Positions 1 to 7,376 of a DNA stretch of 64,000 nucleotides are shown piece after piece. Made by a program: the position numbers and the translations under genes. Numbering within the stretch: the first letter of the stretch is position 1; each line of letters opens with the position of its first letter. The notes beneath the pieces were generated by a model. That model searched no databases, was not told where the DNA came from, and saw only the letters and a program-made list of their open reading frames with translations. The DNA is taken from the NCBI RefSeq assembly GCF_014650955.1, contig NZ_BMVY01000019.1, forward strand, positions 98,228 through 162,227, given 5' to 3'. This DNA comes from Streptomyces tauricus (GTDB taxonomy: Bacteria > Actinomycetota > Actinomycetes > Streptomycetales > Streptomycetaceae).

Positions 1-325
1 GACGGGCGATGGGACGGGCGTCCCGACGAGCGGCGCGCCGGACACCACGCCAGGCGGCGTGCAAGACGGCACGGCTGCTGGGGCGGGTGCCCCGGCCGAC
101 GGGGAGGCGGCGCCCGAAGCGGCTGCACCTGCTGCACCCGCTGCACCCGCCGGGCAGGCTGCACCGGCCGAAGCGGCTGAATCGGCCGCACCGGCCGAAG
201 CAGTCGCACCGGCCGACCCGGCCGACCCAGCGGCCCCGGCCCGCCCCGCGGCGAAGCTCACCAAGCGTGACGCCGGCGAAGGTGGCCCGGCGGAGCAAGG
301 TGGCGTGGGCGGTGGGGAGCGATGA
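1..325 (+). CDS. C-terminal tail of an osmoprotectant ABC transporter ATP-binding protein (partial, 5' end outside window)
   Basis: An open frame enters from the left edge and stops at 323-325, overlapping the start of the next permease by 4 bases. What remains is a low-complexity tail of about 100 residues dominated by Ala and Pro, including repeats of APA and ADP types, and then a short basic stretch (KLTKRD). No Walker or signature motif lies inside the window. The assignment to the ATPase subunit is inferred only from position: it is translationally coupled to two betaine-type permeases and a receptor, and that operon order normally begins with the ATPase. The tail is longer and more repetitive than usual for such ATPases and may be a disordered linker. 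Confidence 0.6.
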   Translation, partial: TGDGTGVPTSGAPDTTPGGVQDGTAAGAGAPADGEAAPEAAAPAAPAAPAGQAAPAEAAESAAPAEAVAPADPADPAAPARPAAKLTKRDAGEGGPAEQGGVGGGER

Positions 326-987
326 GGGACGGGGAGCCGCTCATACGGTGGGTCTGGATCGGCGACCATGTCGGTGAGCTGGCCCACTACACCGGGGTCC
401 ATCTGCGCCTCGGCCTCCTGCCGGTGCTGTTCGGACTGATCATCTCCGTGCCGCTCGGCATGCTCTGCCACCGCTACCGGTGGGTCTACCCGCCGACCCT
501 GACCGCGGCCAACGTCCTGTACTCCATCCCGTCGCTGGCCCTCTTCATGATCTTCGTCCGGTACACCGGACTGACCGAGCGCACGGTCATGATCCCGCTG
601 ACCCTGTACACGCTGTCGGTGCTCATACCCAACGTCGTGGACGGACTGGCCTCGGTGCCCGATCCGGTACGGCAGGCCGCCACCGCGATGGGATTCAGCA
701 CGGTCCGCCGGGTCCTCCAGGTCGAACTGCCGATCGCCGTACCCGTCGTCGTCGCCGGTGTACGGGTCGCCGCGGTCTCGTCCATCAGCCTCGTCGCCGT
801 GGGACAGCTGATCGGCCAGGGCGGCCTCGGCTACTACATCACCCGGGGCCTCCAGCTCGACTTCCCGACCCCGATCATCACCGCGACCGTACTGATCATG
901 CTGCTGGCCCTCGTCACCGACGCACTGCTCGTCCTGGCGCAGCGGCTGCTCACACCGTGGGCCCGCGGCAAGGGGGCGAAGGCGTGA
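322..987 (+). CDS. Osmoprotectant (glycine betaine/choline-type) ABC transporter permease
   Basis: This 221-residue integral membrane protein has about five hydrophobic helices and the inner-membrane permease fold of binding-protein-dependent transporters. An EAA-like loop that contacts the ATPase is visible around residues 113-135 (AATAMGFSTVRRVLQVELP), followed by a conserved GGLGYYI segment. Length and motifs match OpuCB/OpuBB permeases rather than the longer ProW type. It starts with ATG overlapping the upstream stop and itself overlaps the next permease by 4 bases, so the two permeases are probably made in equal amounts. Known role of the family: uptake of compatible solutes under osmotic stress; the actual substrate is not shown by the sequence. 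Confidence 0.85.
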   Translation: MRDGEPLIRWVWIGDHVGELAHYTGVHLRLGLLPVLFGLIISVPLGMLCHRYRWVYPPTLTAANVLYSIPSLALFMIFVRYTGLTERTVMIPLTLYTLSVLIPNVVDGLASVPDPVRQAATAMGFSTVRRVLQVELPIAVPVVVAGVRVAAVSSISLVAVGQLIGQGGLGYYITRGLQLDFPTPIITATVLIMLLALVTDALLVLAQRLLTPWARGKGAKA

Positions 988-1673
988 ACGATCTCCTGAA
1001 CCAGATAGAGCTCGTCGGCGAGTGGCTGACGTCGTCCGCCCAGTGGCACGGCGACGACGGCATCCCGCACCGCCTCGCGGAGCACCTGACCTACAGCGGT
1101 CTGTCCCTGCTCTTCGCGACGCTGATCGGCCTCGCCTTCGGGCTGCTGGTCGGTCATACCGGCCGCGGGGCGTTCGCCGTCGCCACCGTCGCCAACCTCG
1201 CCCGCGCCATCCCCACCTTCGGCCTGGTCGTCCTCGTGGTGACCCTCGCCGGCCTCAGTACCGCCCCCGTGCTGGTCGCCCTGGTGGCACTGGCCGTCCC
1301 GCCGATCCTCATCAACACCTTCGAGGGCGTCCGCGGTGTCGACCCCGACACCCGGGACGCCGCGAAGGGGATGGGCATGACCGGCTGGGAGGTCCTGCTG
1401 AAGGTCGAGGTGCCGATGGCGATGCCGCTGATCCTGCTCGGCCTGCGCGTCGCCGCCATCCAGGTGGTGGCCACGGCGACCGTGGCCGCGTACCCCGGGC
1501 TCGGCGGTCTGGGCCGCTACATCGTCGACGGGCTCTCCCGCAACGACTACCAACTGGTCATCGGCGGCTCAGCCGTCGTCGTGGCCCTGGCGCTCGTCGT
1601 CCAGGCCGTCTTCACCGCGCTGCGGCGCGCCGTCGTCTCGCCCGGGCTGCGGCCCGTGGTGGCCAAGTCATGA
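984..1673 (+). CDS. Second osmoprotectant ABC transporter permease
   Basis: The GTG start at 984 lies in a GTGA overlap with the preceding stop, giving 229 residues; the frame stays open far upstream, but that region is the previous gene in another frame. The protein has a hydrophilic N-terminus of about 35 residues, then multiple membrane helices, and an EAA-type loop (DAAKGMGMTGWEVLLKVEVP) with a following GLGGLGRYI segment. It is the OpuCD-like partner of the upstream permease, so the channel is probably a heterodimer. About 120 bases separate it from the receptor gene. Confidence 0.85.
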   Translation: MNDLLNQIELVGEWLTSSAQWHGDDGIPHRLAEHLTYSGLSLLFATLIGLAFGLLVGHTGRGAFAVATVANLARAIPTFGLVVLVVTLAGLSTAPVLVALVALAVPPILINTFEGVRGVDPDTRDAAKGMGMTGWEVLLKVEVPMAMPLILLGLRVAAIQVVATATVAAYPGLGGLGRYIVDGLSRNDYQLVIGGSAVVVALALVVQAVFTALRRAVVSPGLRPVVAKS

Positions 1674-1797
1674 ACCACCGGCCTCCCGCGCACCCGAACC
1701 GCGCAACCGAACCGCGCGCAGGCCGCACCGGAGCCCCACCCGAGCACCACTCCAGCACCACCCGAGACCTGAGCCGTACCTGAGAAAGGGAACATCC

Positions 1798-2739
1798 ATG
1801 AAAGCCACGTACCGCACCGCCGCCTTCAGTCTCGTCGCCGCGCTCTCGCTGACCCTCACCGCCTGCGGAGGCGGCGACGACAGCGACGACAATCCTCTGA
1901 CAGGCAGCAGCGGCGACAGCGGGGACGGCAAGGCCATCGTCGTCGGCTCGGCCAACTTCCCCGAGAACCAGCTGCTCGCCGAGATCTACGCCCAGGCACT
2001 GGAGGACAAGGGTCTGAAGGTGACCCGCAAGTTCGACATCGGCGCCCGCGAGGTCTACTACGACCAGGTCGTCAAGGGAGGCATCACCGTCTTCCCCGAG
2101 TACAACGGCGCCCTGCTGTCCACGGCGGTCGACAAGAAGAGCACCGCCACCGACACGCAGGAGATCAACGCCGAGCTGAAGGAGAAGCTCCCGAAGTCGG
2201 TCGAGATACTCGACTCCGCCGCGGCCGAGGACAAGGACTCGGTCACGGTCACCGCCGAGACCGCGAAGAAGTACAAGCTCAAGACGCTGGCCGACCTCAA
2301 GCCGGTCGCGAAGGACCTGACCATCGGCGCCGGTTCCGAGTTCAAGACCCGCACCCAGGGCGGGGTCGGCCTCAAGAGCGTGTACGGCGTCGAGTTCGGC
2401 AAGTTCCAGCCGCTGGACGCGGGCGCCCAGAGCACCCTGCTGAAGCTGCTGAAGGACGACAAGGTGCAGGCCGCCAACCTGTACACGACCGACCCCGCCA
2501 TCGTCGAGGACAAGCTGGTCGTCCTGGAGGACCCGAAGAACCTCTTCTCCTCGCAGAACGTCACGCCCCTCGTCTACAAGTCCGCGGTGAACGACAAGGC
2601 CCGGTCGGCGCTCAACGCCATCTCGGCCAAGCTCACCACCGAGGACCTGCTGGACATGATGAAGAAGATCAGCAACGACAAGGAGGACTCCGCGGACGTC
2701 GCGGAGGAGTGGCTGACGTCGGCCGGTCTCGCGGGCTGA
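1798..2739 (+). CDS. Osmoprotectant ABC transporter substrate-binding lipoprotein
   Basis: The 313-residue product begins with a type II signal peptide whose lipobox LTAC puts the lipidated cysteine at residue 23, followed by a Gly/Asp/Ser linker and then the OpuAC/ProX-type binding fold. Segments typical of glycine betaine/choline receptors are visible, such as the early GSANFPENQLLAEIYAQAL strand-helix. An AAAGGGA ribosome-binding site precedes the ATG. It completes the ATPase-permease-permease-receptor operon and should sit on the outer face of the membrane. Substrate (betaine, choline, carnitine or ectoine) cannot be read from the sequence. Confidence 0.88.
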   Translation: MKATYRTAAFSLVAALSLTLTACGGGDDSDDNPLTGSSGDSGDGKAIVVGSANFPENQLLAEIYAQALEDKGLKVTRKFDIGAREVYYDQVVKGGITVFPEYNGALLSTAVDKKSTATDTQEINAELKEKLPKSVEILDSAAAEDKDSVTVTAETAKKYKLKTLADLKPVAKDLTIGAGSEFKTRTQGGVGLKSVYGVEFGKFQPLDAGAQSTLLKLLKDDKVQAANLYTTDPAIVEDKLVVLEDPKNLFSSQNVTPLVYKSAVNDKARSALNAISAKLTTEDLLDMMKKISNDKEDSADVAEEWLTSAGLAG

Positions 2740-2756
2740 CCCGGACGGGGGCAGGG

Positions 2757-3653
2757 GTGAGCGACACGGAGGGAGCCGGCGCGGGCGCGGGTGCGGGCGC
2801 CGGTGACGGCGCGTCCTTCGGGGCGGCCGCGCCCACCCGGCTGCACCAGCTCTTCGAGGGACGCCGGCTGACGCCCACCCAACGGCGTATCGCCCACTGC
2901 CTGGTCCGCCGGACGGCCGCCGCGCCGTTCCTGTCGAGCGTGGAGCTGGCCCAGCTGGCCGGGGTGAGCCAGCCGTCGGTGACCCGTTTCGCGGTCGCCC
3001 TCGGCTTCGACGGCTATCCGGCGCTGCGCAGACATCTGCGCGACGTCGTACCCGCCGGGCCGGCCGTGGACGCGCGGCCGGCCAACCCCTACCAGCAGGC
3101 GGTACGGGCCGAGGTCGACAACCTGCTCCAGCTGGCGTCCCTGCTGGCCGACCCCGGGCCGGTGGAGGACGCGGGCCGGCTGCTCGCCGCCTCCCGGCCG
3201 CTGCCCGTCCTCGGGCTGCGCGCCTCGGCCGCCCAGGCGCGCGGCTTCGCCTACTTCGCCGCGAAGGTGCACCCCGATGTGCGCCTGCTCGACGAGGGCG
3301 GCTCGCTGCTCGCCGACCGGATCGACGCGGCCCGCCACGCGGGGGCGAGCGCGTTGCTGTGCTTCGCGCTGCCGCGCCACCCGGTGGAGCTCCTGGCCGC
3401 GCTCGACCACGCCCGGGACGCCGGGCTGAGCGTGGTGACGATCGCCGACGGCACGTTCGCCCCGGTGGCCGCTCACAGCGACCTGCTGCTGCCGGCCGCC
3501 GTGGGCACCGGCCTGGTCTTCGACACGGTGAGCGCCCCCATGCTCCTCGGCCAGGTCCTCCTGGAGGCGATGTGCGACGCCATGCCCGACGCGCAAGGCC
3601 GCCTGGAGGACTTCGACGCGCGGGCCGCGGCACGGGGCCTGTTCGTCGACTGA
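2757..3653 (+). CDS. MurR/RpiR family transcriptional regulator (HTH + SIS domain)
   Basis: I chose the GTG at 2757 (298 residues) because a purine-rich GGGGCAGGGG ribosome-binding stretch lies just ahead; the GTG at 2709 would lie within the end of the receptor gene. A Gly/Ala run of about 20 residues is followed by an RpiR-type helix-turn-helix (ELAQLAGVSQPSVTRFAVALG), an acidic-basic linker, and a C-terminal sugar-isomerase (SIS) domain that usually binds a phosphosugar effector. It lies 17 bases after the osmoprotectant receptor gene and probably shares its transcript, an uncommon pairing for this family. Its targets are unknown. Confidence 0.85.
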   Translation: MSDTEGAGAGAGAGAGDGASFGAAAPTRLHQLFEGRRLTPTQRRIAHCLVRRTAAAPFLSSVELAQLAGVSQPSVTRFAVALGFDGYPALRRHLRDVVPAGPAVDARPANPYQQAVRAEVDNLLQLASLLADPGPVEDAGRLLAASRPLPVLGLRASAAQARGFAYFAAKVHPDVRLLDEGGSLLADRIDAARHAGASALLCFALPRHPVELLAALDHARDAGLSVVTIADGTFAPVAAHSDLLLPAAVGTGLVFDTVSAPMLLGQVLLEAMCDAMPDAQGRLEDFDARAAARGLFVD

Positions 3654-3788
3654 CGGCTCGGGCGGCGGGCAGGCCGGGTGTCGGGCGGTCCGGGTGAGCC
3701 GAGCGGCCCGGGAGGCCCGGGCGACGGCCGGTCGGTGTGCGGTAAGGTTCACCTGCGTCTTCACGCGGTTCACCGCGGCGAAACGCAT

Positions 3789-3862
<74 letters not shown>

Positions 3863-3876
3863 CGGAAACGTCGCAG

Positions 3877-3904
3877 GTAGGGGTCACCTTCGGGTGGCCC
3901 CTAC
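3877..3904. terminator. C(TTCG)G hairpin terminating tRNA-Pro and the convergent GNAT gene
   Basis: A 12-base-pair stem (one G-T wobble) closes on the extra-stable tetraloop TTCG between C and G. It begins 15 bases after the tRNA and its right arm covers the stop codon of the convergent acetyltransferase gene (3901-3903), so a single hairpin can serve both directions. No T-run follows, as is usual in Streptomyces. Confidence 0.75.
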
Positions 3905-4473
3905 TTCGCGTTCGAGGCCCGGTGCCTTGATCCGGCCGACCCGTTCAGTCGCCCAAGGAACTGATGTCGCGCCGCGCCGACCATGTCGCCGACGTAGGCG
4001 GCCTTCTCGGCGTCGAGCCACTCGGGGTACTCGGCCCGCGTCATCGGCCGGGCGCCGAGGCGCTTGGCCCTGAGCTGACCGCGGACCCGGTAGTCGGCGA
4101 ACAGCTCGCCGGCGGACTCGGTGAGCCGTACGTCCAGCCGTGTCGCACCGCGCTCCGCGCACCACTTCTCGGCCCAGTCCCGGGCCACCCGCTCGTGCCC
4201 CCGCCCGGCGTGGCGCGCCTCGACACGGAGGTCGACGATGCGGCCCGCTTGCGTGCCGTTGTCGTCGGCCACGACCACGGCCACGTGTCCCACGCGGGTC
4301 CCGGCGTCCGTGATCTCGGCGAGGGTCCAGTCGTCGCTGCCGGCACCTACCTCCTGGAGCCTGCGCTCCGCCGCTTCGGCGCCGAGCCCGGACTTCGCGT
4401 AGAAGGCGCGTAGCCGCAGTCGCAGGTCCTCCTGCCATTCCGTGCTGTCGTCGACGACACTGATCCGGGTCAT
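3901..4473 (-). CDS. GNAT family N-acetyltransferase
   Basis: The 190-residue protein shows a GNAT core: a central strand (GHVAVVVADD), the IVDLRV strand and then the acetyl-CoA pyrophosphate loop in motif A (RHAGRGHERVARDW, residues 87-100), which fits the Q/R-x-x-G-x-G/A pattern. The N-terminal region is helical and the C-terminal 50 residues are a variable extension. The acceptor substrate cannot be predicted. The gene stands alone, convergent with tRNA-Pro, and its ATG at 4473 is the first good start in the frame. Confidence 0.8.
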   Translation of the reverse strand: MTRISVVDDSTEWQEDLRLRLRAFYAKSGLGAEAAERRLQEVGAGSDDWTLAEITDAGTRVGHVAVVVADDNGTQAGRIVDLRVEARHAGRGHERVARDWAEKWCAERGATRLDVRLTESAGELFADYRVRGQLRAKRLGARPMTRAEYPEWLDAEKAAYVGDMVGAARHQFLGRLNGSAGSRHRASNAK

Positions 4474-4904
4474 CCGAGCACACTAACCGCCGTGCCAAGC
4501 AAGCGAGTTGGTGATCGGCAGGTCGAGTCGGCGGTCGGTCCTCCGTGGCGTCCGACGGGTCAACGTCCGGTATTTCGTTCGCGGTTCGAGGTTTCGGTGC
4601 CGAAATCTAGGGCCGCGCCCGCAGCCCGTCAATACCTTTGCCGCACCTGGGTGGAAGCCATGCGGAACGCACGGCCAACCCATGCCGTGGACGCGAGGCG
4701 CGCAACACCGGTCCGCAACCGTGCGCTTCCGGCGCGTTACGCAAACGTGACGTGCCTCCTGCTGTCGGCCCCCTTGACCGGCGTGAATTGTTAGCGCTCA
4801 CAATGACCTCCGCAATCACCGGCCGACAGCCGGAGCCGACATCCGGGGCCGACACAGGTCCGGCACAGGGAATTCCCGGTATACGACCGCCAAGGAGGTG
4901 CGGC
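4474..4904 (+). promoter_or_regulatory. Divergent intergenic region with promoter and 5' leader of the LacI-family gene
   Basis: No convincing gene lies in these 431 bases between the GNAT gene and the LacI regulator. The right half carries a TTGACC hexamer (4774-4779) and a lac-like operator directly downstream (4787-4804), followed by a leader of about 100 bases that ends in a perfect AAGGAGG Shine-Dalgarno (4892-4898). Open frames in the left half look like noise. Confidence 0.5.
4787..4804. promoter_or_regulatory. LacI-family operator, near-perfect palindrome
   Basis: The 18 bases ATTGTTAGCGCTCACAAT form an inverted repeat around the central AGCGCT with one mismatch between half-sites. 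This is the layout of LacI/GalR operators with a central CG pair and resembles the lac operator half-site TTGTGAGCG. It sits 8 bases after a TTGACC -35-like hexamer and 100 bases before the LacI-family start codon, so autoregulation is the simplest reading. I did not find a close second copy before the sugar-transport genes. Confidence 0.75.
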
Positions 4905-5951
4905 ATGGCACAATCCCAGCTTCGGCCGCCCACCATGGCCGATGTCGCGCGACTGGCGGGCGTGTCCCATCAGACCGTTTCCCGTGTGCTGGGGGACCAC
5001 CCCAACGTGCGGGACGAGACTCGGGCCAAGGTGCTGCACGCGATCGAGGAGATGGGCTACCGCCGGAACTCCTCCGCACGGGCCCTGGTCACCCGCCGCA
5101 CCCGCACCCTGGGTGTGGTCGCCTCGGACGCCACGCTCTACGGTCCGGCCAGCACCCTCTTCGCACTTGAGGAGGCGGCACGCGCCGAGGGCTACCTCGT
5201 CTCCACGGTCAGTCTGCGCAAACTGACCGTCGAGAAGCTGGCCGAGGCGCTGGACCACCTGAGCGAGGGCGGGGTGGAGGGAGTCGTCGCCATCGCACCG
5301 CAGCGCTCGGCGGTCGAGGCCCTCGCCGGACTCCGCCACCCGTTCCCGGTGGTGACCGTGGGCAGCGGGCCCGGGGTGGGGATCCCCAGCGTGAACGTGG
5401 ACCAGCACCTGGGTGCCCGGCTGGCCACCCGTCACCTGCTGGCCGCCGGCCACCGTACGGTCTGGCACCTCGCCGGACCCGAGGACTGGCAGGAGGCCGC
5501 CGACCGGGCCGCGGGCTGGCGTACCACCCTCGAAGCGGCGGGCGTGGAACCGCCGTTGATCCTGCGCGGGGACTGGAGTCCGCTGTCGGGCTACCGGGCG
5601 GGCCAGGAACTGGCCGGCTGGCTGGGCCGGGGGCTGACCGCGGTCTTCGTCGCCAACGACCAGATGGCGCTGGGGGTGTTGCGCGCCCTGCGGGAGGCGG
5701 GGGTACGCACTCCGCAGGACGTGGCGGTGGCGGGCTTCGACGACATCCCGGAGTCGGAGTTCTTCGCGCCTCCGCTCACCACCGTCCGGCAGGACTTCGC
5801 GGCGGTCGGCAAACGGAGCATCGCCCTGCTCCTCGACCTGATCGAGGGCAGGGAGCCGTCCGGGGTCCCGCGGATCGCCATCGAGCCCCAACTGGTCGTC
5901 CGCGCCAGCACGTTCCCGTACACCTCCGACCAGGGCGCCCCACCTGTCTGA
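4905..5951 (+). CDS. LacI family transcriptional regulator of the sugar-transport locus
   Basis: The ATG at 4905 follows a perfect AAGGAGG ribosome-binding site by 6 bases, so it is preferred over an in-frame upstream ATG at 4803 that overlaps the operator. The 348-residue protein has a typical N-terminal helix-turn-helix and hinge (residues 10-60, TMADVARLAGVSHQTVSRVL) and a periplasmic-binding-like effector domain ending in the usual FDDIPESEFFAPPLTTVRQD and LLDLIEGRE segments. It is encoded just upstream of a sugar ABC importer and an arabinofuranosidase gene, so its effector is probably a sugar from that pathway. Confidence 0.92.
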   Translation: MAQSQLRPPTMADVARLAGVSHQTVSRVLGDHPNVRDETRAKVLHAIEEMGYRRNSSARALVTRRTRTLGVVASDATLYGPASTLFALEEAARAEGYLVSTVSLRKLTVEKLAEALDHLSEGGVEGVVAIAPQRSAVEALAGLRHPFPVVTVGSGPGVGIPSVNVDQHLGARLATRHLLAAGHRTVWHLAGPEDWQEAADRAAGWRTTLEAAGVEPPLILRGDWSPLSGYRAGQELAGWLGRGLTAVFVANDQMALGVLRALREAGVRTPQDVAVAGFDDIPESEFFAPPLTTVRQDFAAVGKRSIALLLDLIEGREPSGVPRIAIEPQLVVRASTFPYTSDQGAPPV

Positions 5952-6063
5952 AGTCCTGCCCGTCACCAACCAGCTTGGCCCGTCACGAGACCTGACCGTC
6001 ACCAGACCTACCTGTTCGACGCACCACCTCGAAGGCCATTTCCCACACGCCCCTGTATGACCG

Positions 6064-6075
6064 ATATTTCGAACA
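6064..6075 (-). promoter_or_regulatory. Candidate regulatory motif shared with the GH43 gene
   Basis: Read on the minus strand this is TGTTCGAAATAT. The GH43 promoter region has TGGTCGAAATGT at 11321-11332, identical at 10 of 12 positions. Here it lies about 95 bases upstream of the sugar-receptor start. The binding protein is unknown, and the similarity could be chance. Confidence 0.35.
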
Positions 6076-6168
6076 ATGATCGACAGGCTGGACATCGTGG
6101 GACCTGTCCCGACGAGCGGCACGAGTACCAGCAGGCCCTTCACGGCCGGCTCTTCAAAGGAGAAGAAC

Positions 6169-7179
6169 ATGCTCAGCAGAAGGAACTTCCTCACCGCGGC
6201 GGTCGGCGTGGCGGCCGCGGGCGGCCTGGCGGCCTGTGCCAAGGAGGACGAGGGCTCCTCGGGCTCCGACTCCAGCAGCGGTGGCGGAAAGAAGATCACC
6301 CTCGGCTTCGCCCAGGTCGGCTCCGAGAGCGGCTGGCGCACCGCCAACACCAAGTCCGTCAAGGAGGCGGCCAAGGAGGCCGGTTACAACCTCAAGTTCT
6401 CCGACGCCCAGCAGAAGCAGGAGAACCAGATCTCGGCGATCCGCAGCTACATCGCCCAGAAGGTGAACGTCATAGCCTTCTCGCCGGTGGTCGTCACGGG
6501 CTGGGACGCGGTGCTCAAGGAGGCCAAGACCGCGAAGATCCCGGTCATCCTCACCGACCGCTCCATCGAGACCTCCGACGACTCCCTGTACGTTTCCTTC
6601 ATCGGCTCCGACTTCATCGACGAGGGCCGTCGCGCGGCCAAGATGCTGGAGAAGGTCCTGGAGAAGGCCGGTCACAAGGGTGCGGTGAAGATCGCGCAGC
6701 TGGAGGGCACGACCGGTGCCGCCCCCGCGATCGAGCGCGCCAAGGGCTTCAAAGAGATCATGGACGCCGAGCACAAGGACGACTGGAAGGTCGTCGTCAG
6801 CCAGACCGGCGACTTCACCCGGGCCGGCGGCAAGCAGGTCATGGCGGCCTTCCTGCAGTCCAACCCGGACATCAACGTGCTCTACGCCCACAACGACGAC
6901 ATGGCCCTCGGCGCCATCCAGTCCATCGAGGCGGCCGGCAAGAAGCCCGGCAAGGACATCCTGATCGTCTCGGTCGACGGCGTGAAGGACGGCTTCGTCG
7001 CGATGTCCGAGGGCAAGATCAACGGCATCGTCGAGTGCAACCCGCTGCTCGGCCCCCAGCTGATGGACCTCGTGAAGAAGGTCAACGACGGCGAGACGGT
7101 GGAGCGCCGGATCAAGACCAAGGAGGGCGACTTCCTCCAGGAGCAGGCCAAGGAAGCGCTCCCGACCCGCAAGTACTGA
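6169..7179 (+). CDS. Sugar ABC transporter substrate-binding lipoprotein (YtfQ-like)
   Basis: The ATG at 6169 follows AAAGGAGAAG. The 336-residue product starts with a twin-arginine-type lipoprotein signal (RRNFL at residues 4-8) and lipobox LAAC with Cys23, then a Ser/Gly linker and a type I periplasmic-binding fold. Late segments (DILIVSVDGVKDGFVAM, GIVECNPLLGPQLMDLVKK) resemble YtfQ, the galactofuranose receptor of E. coli, more than ribose or xylose receptors. The tandem-domain ATPase and two permeases follow in the E. coli ytfQ-ytfR-ytfT-yjfF order. Given the neighbouring arabinofuranosidase, L-arabinofuranose or arabinose is an equally plausible ligand. Confidence 0.85.
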   Translation: MLSRRNFLTAAVGVAAAGGLAACAKEDEGSSGSDSSSGGGKKITLGFAQVGSESGWRTANTKSVKEAAKEAGYNLKFSDAQQKQENQISAIRSYIAQKVNVIAFSPVVVTGWDAVLKEAKTAKIPVILTDRSIETSDDSLYVSFIGSDFIDEGRRAAKMLEKVLEKAGHKGAVKIAQLEGTTGAAPAIERAKGFKEIMDAEHKDDWKVVVSQTGDFTRAGGKQVMAAFLQSNPDINVLYAHNDDMALGAIQSIEAAGKKPGKDILIVSVDGVKDGFVAMSEGKINGIVECNPLLGPQLMDLVKKVNDGETVERRIKTKEGDFLQEQAKEALPTRKY

Positions 7180-7242
7180 CTCGCAAGAACTGACCCGCGA
7201 GTAGTGACCAGTACCTGCCACTGACCGACCGCACCCACCGCC

Positions 7243-7288
7243 GGGGAGCCTCCGACCGGCCGAGACCGCCTCGGCCCAGGGGGCTCCC
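7243..7288 (+). other. Two-stem intercistronic hairpin between receptor and ATPase genes
   Basis: GGGAGCC (7244-7250) pairs with GGCTCCC (7282-7288), and inside it GGCCGAG (7258-7264) pairs with CTCGGCC (7270-7276). Such hairpins after receptor genes commonly protect the receptor mRNA or attenuate read-through, which would raise receptor over transporter levels. Confidence 0.55.
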
Positions 7289-7290
7289 TG

Positions 7291-7359
7291 CGGGCCTGAA
7301 CGCATACCGGGCCCGATCGAACGCCGGGCCCCATCGAATACCCGGGCCTGAACGAATAT
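7291..7359 (+). repeat. Short tandem repeat, about 4 copies of 17-18 bp
   Basis: Units beginning CGGGCC start at 7291, 7308, 7325 and 7343, each followed about 4 bases later by an AACG or ATCGAA element. The array ends at the ribosome-binding region of the ATPase gene. Confidence 0.6.
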
Positions 7360-7376
7360 CCATGAGGAGCGCTGCC

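Noticed and set aside
4803..4904. Upstream ATG at 4803 as start of the LacI gene
   Set aside because: It overlaps the operator and has no ribosome-binding site, while ATG 4905 has a perfect one directly before the helix-turn-helix.
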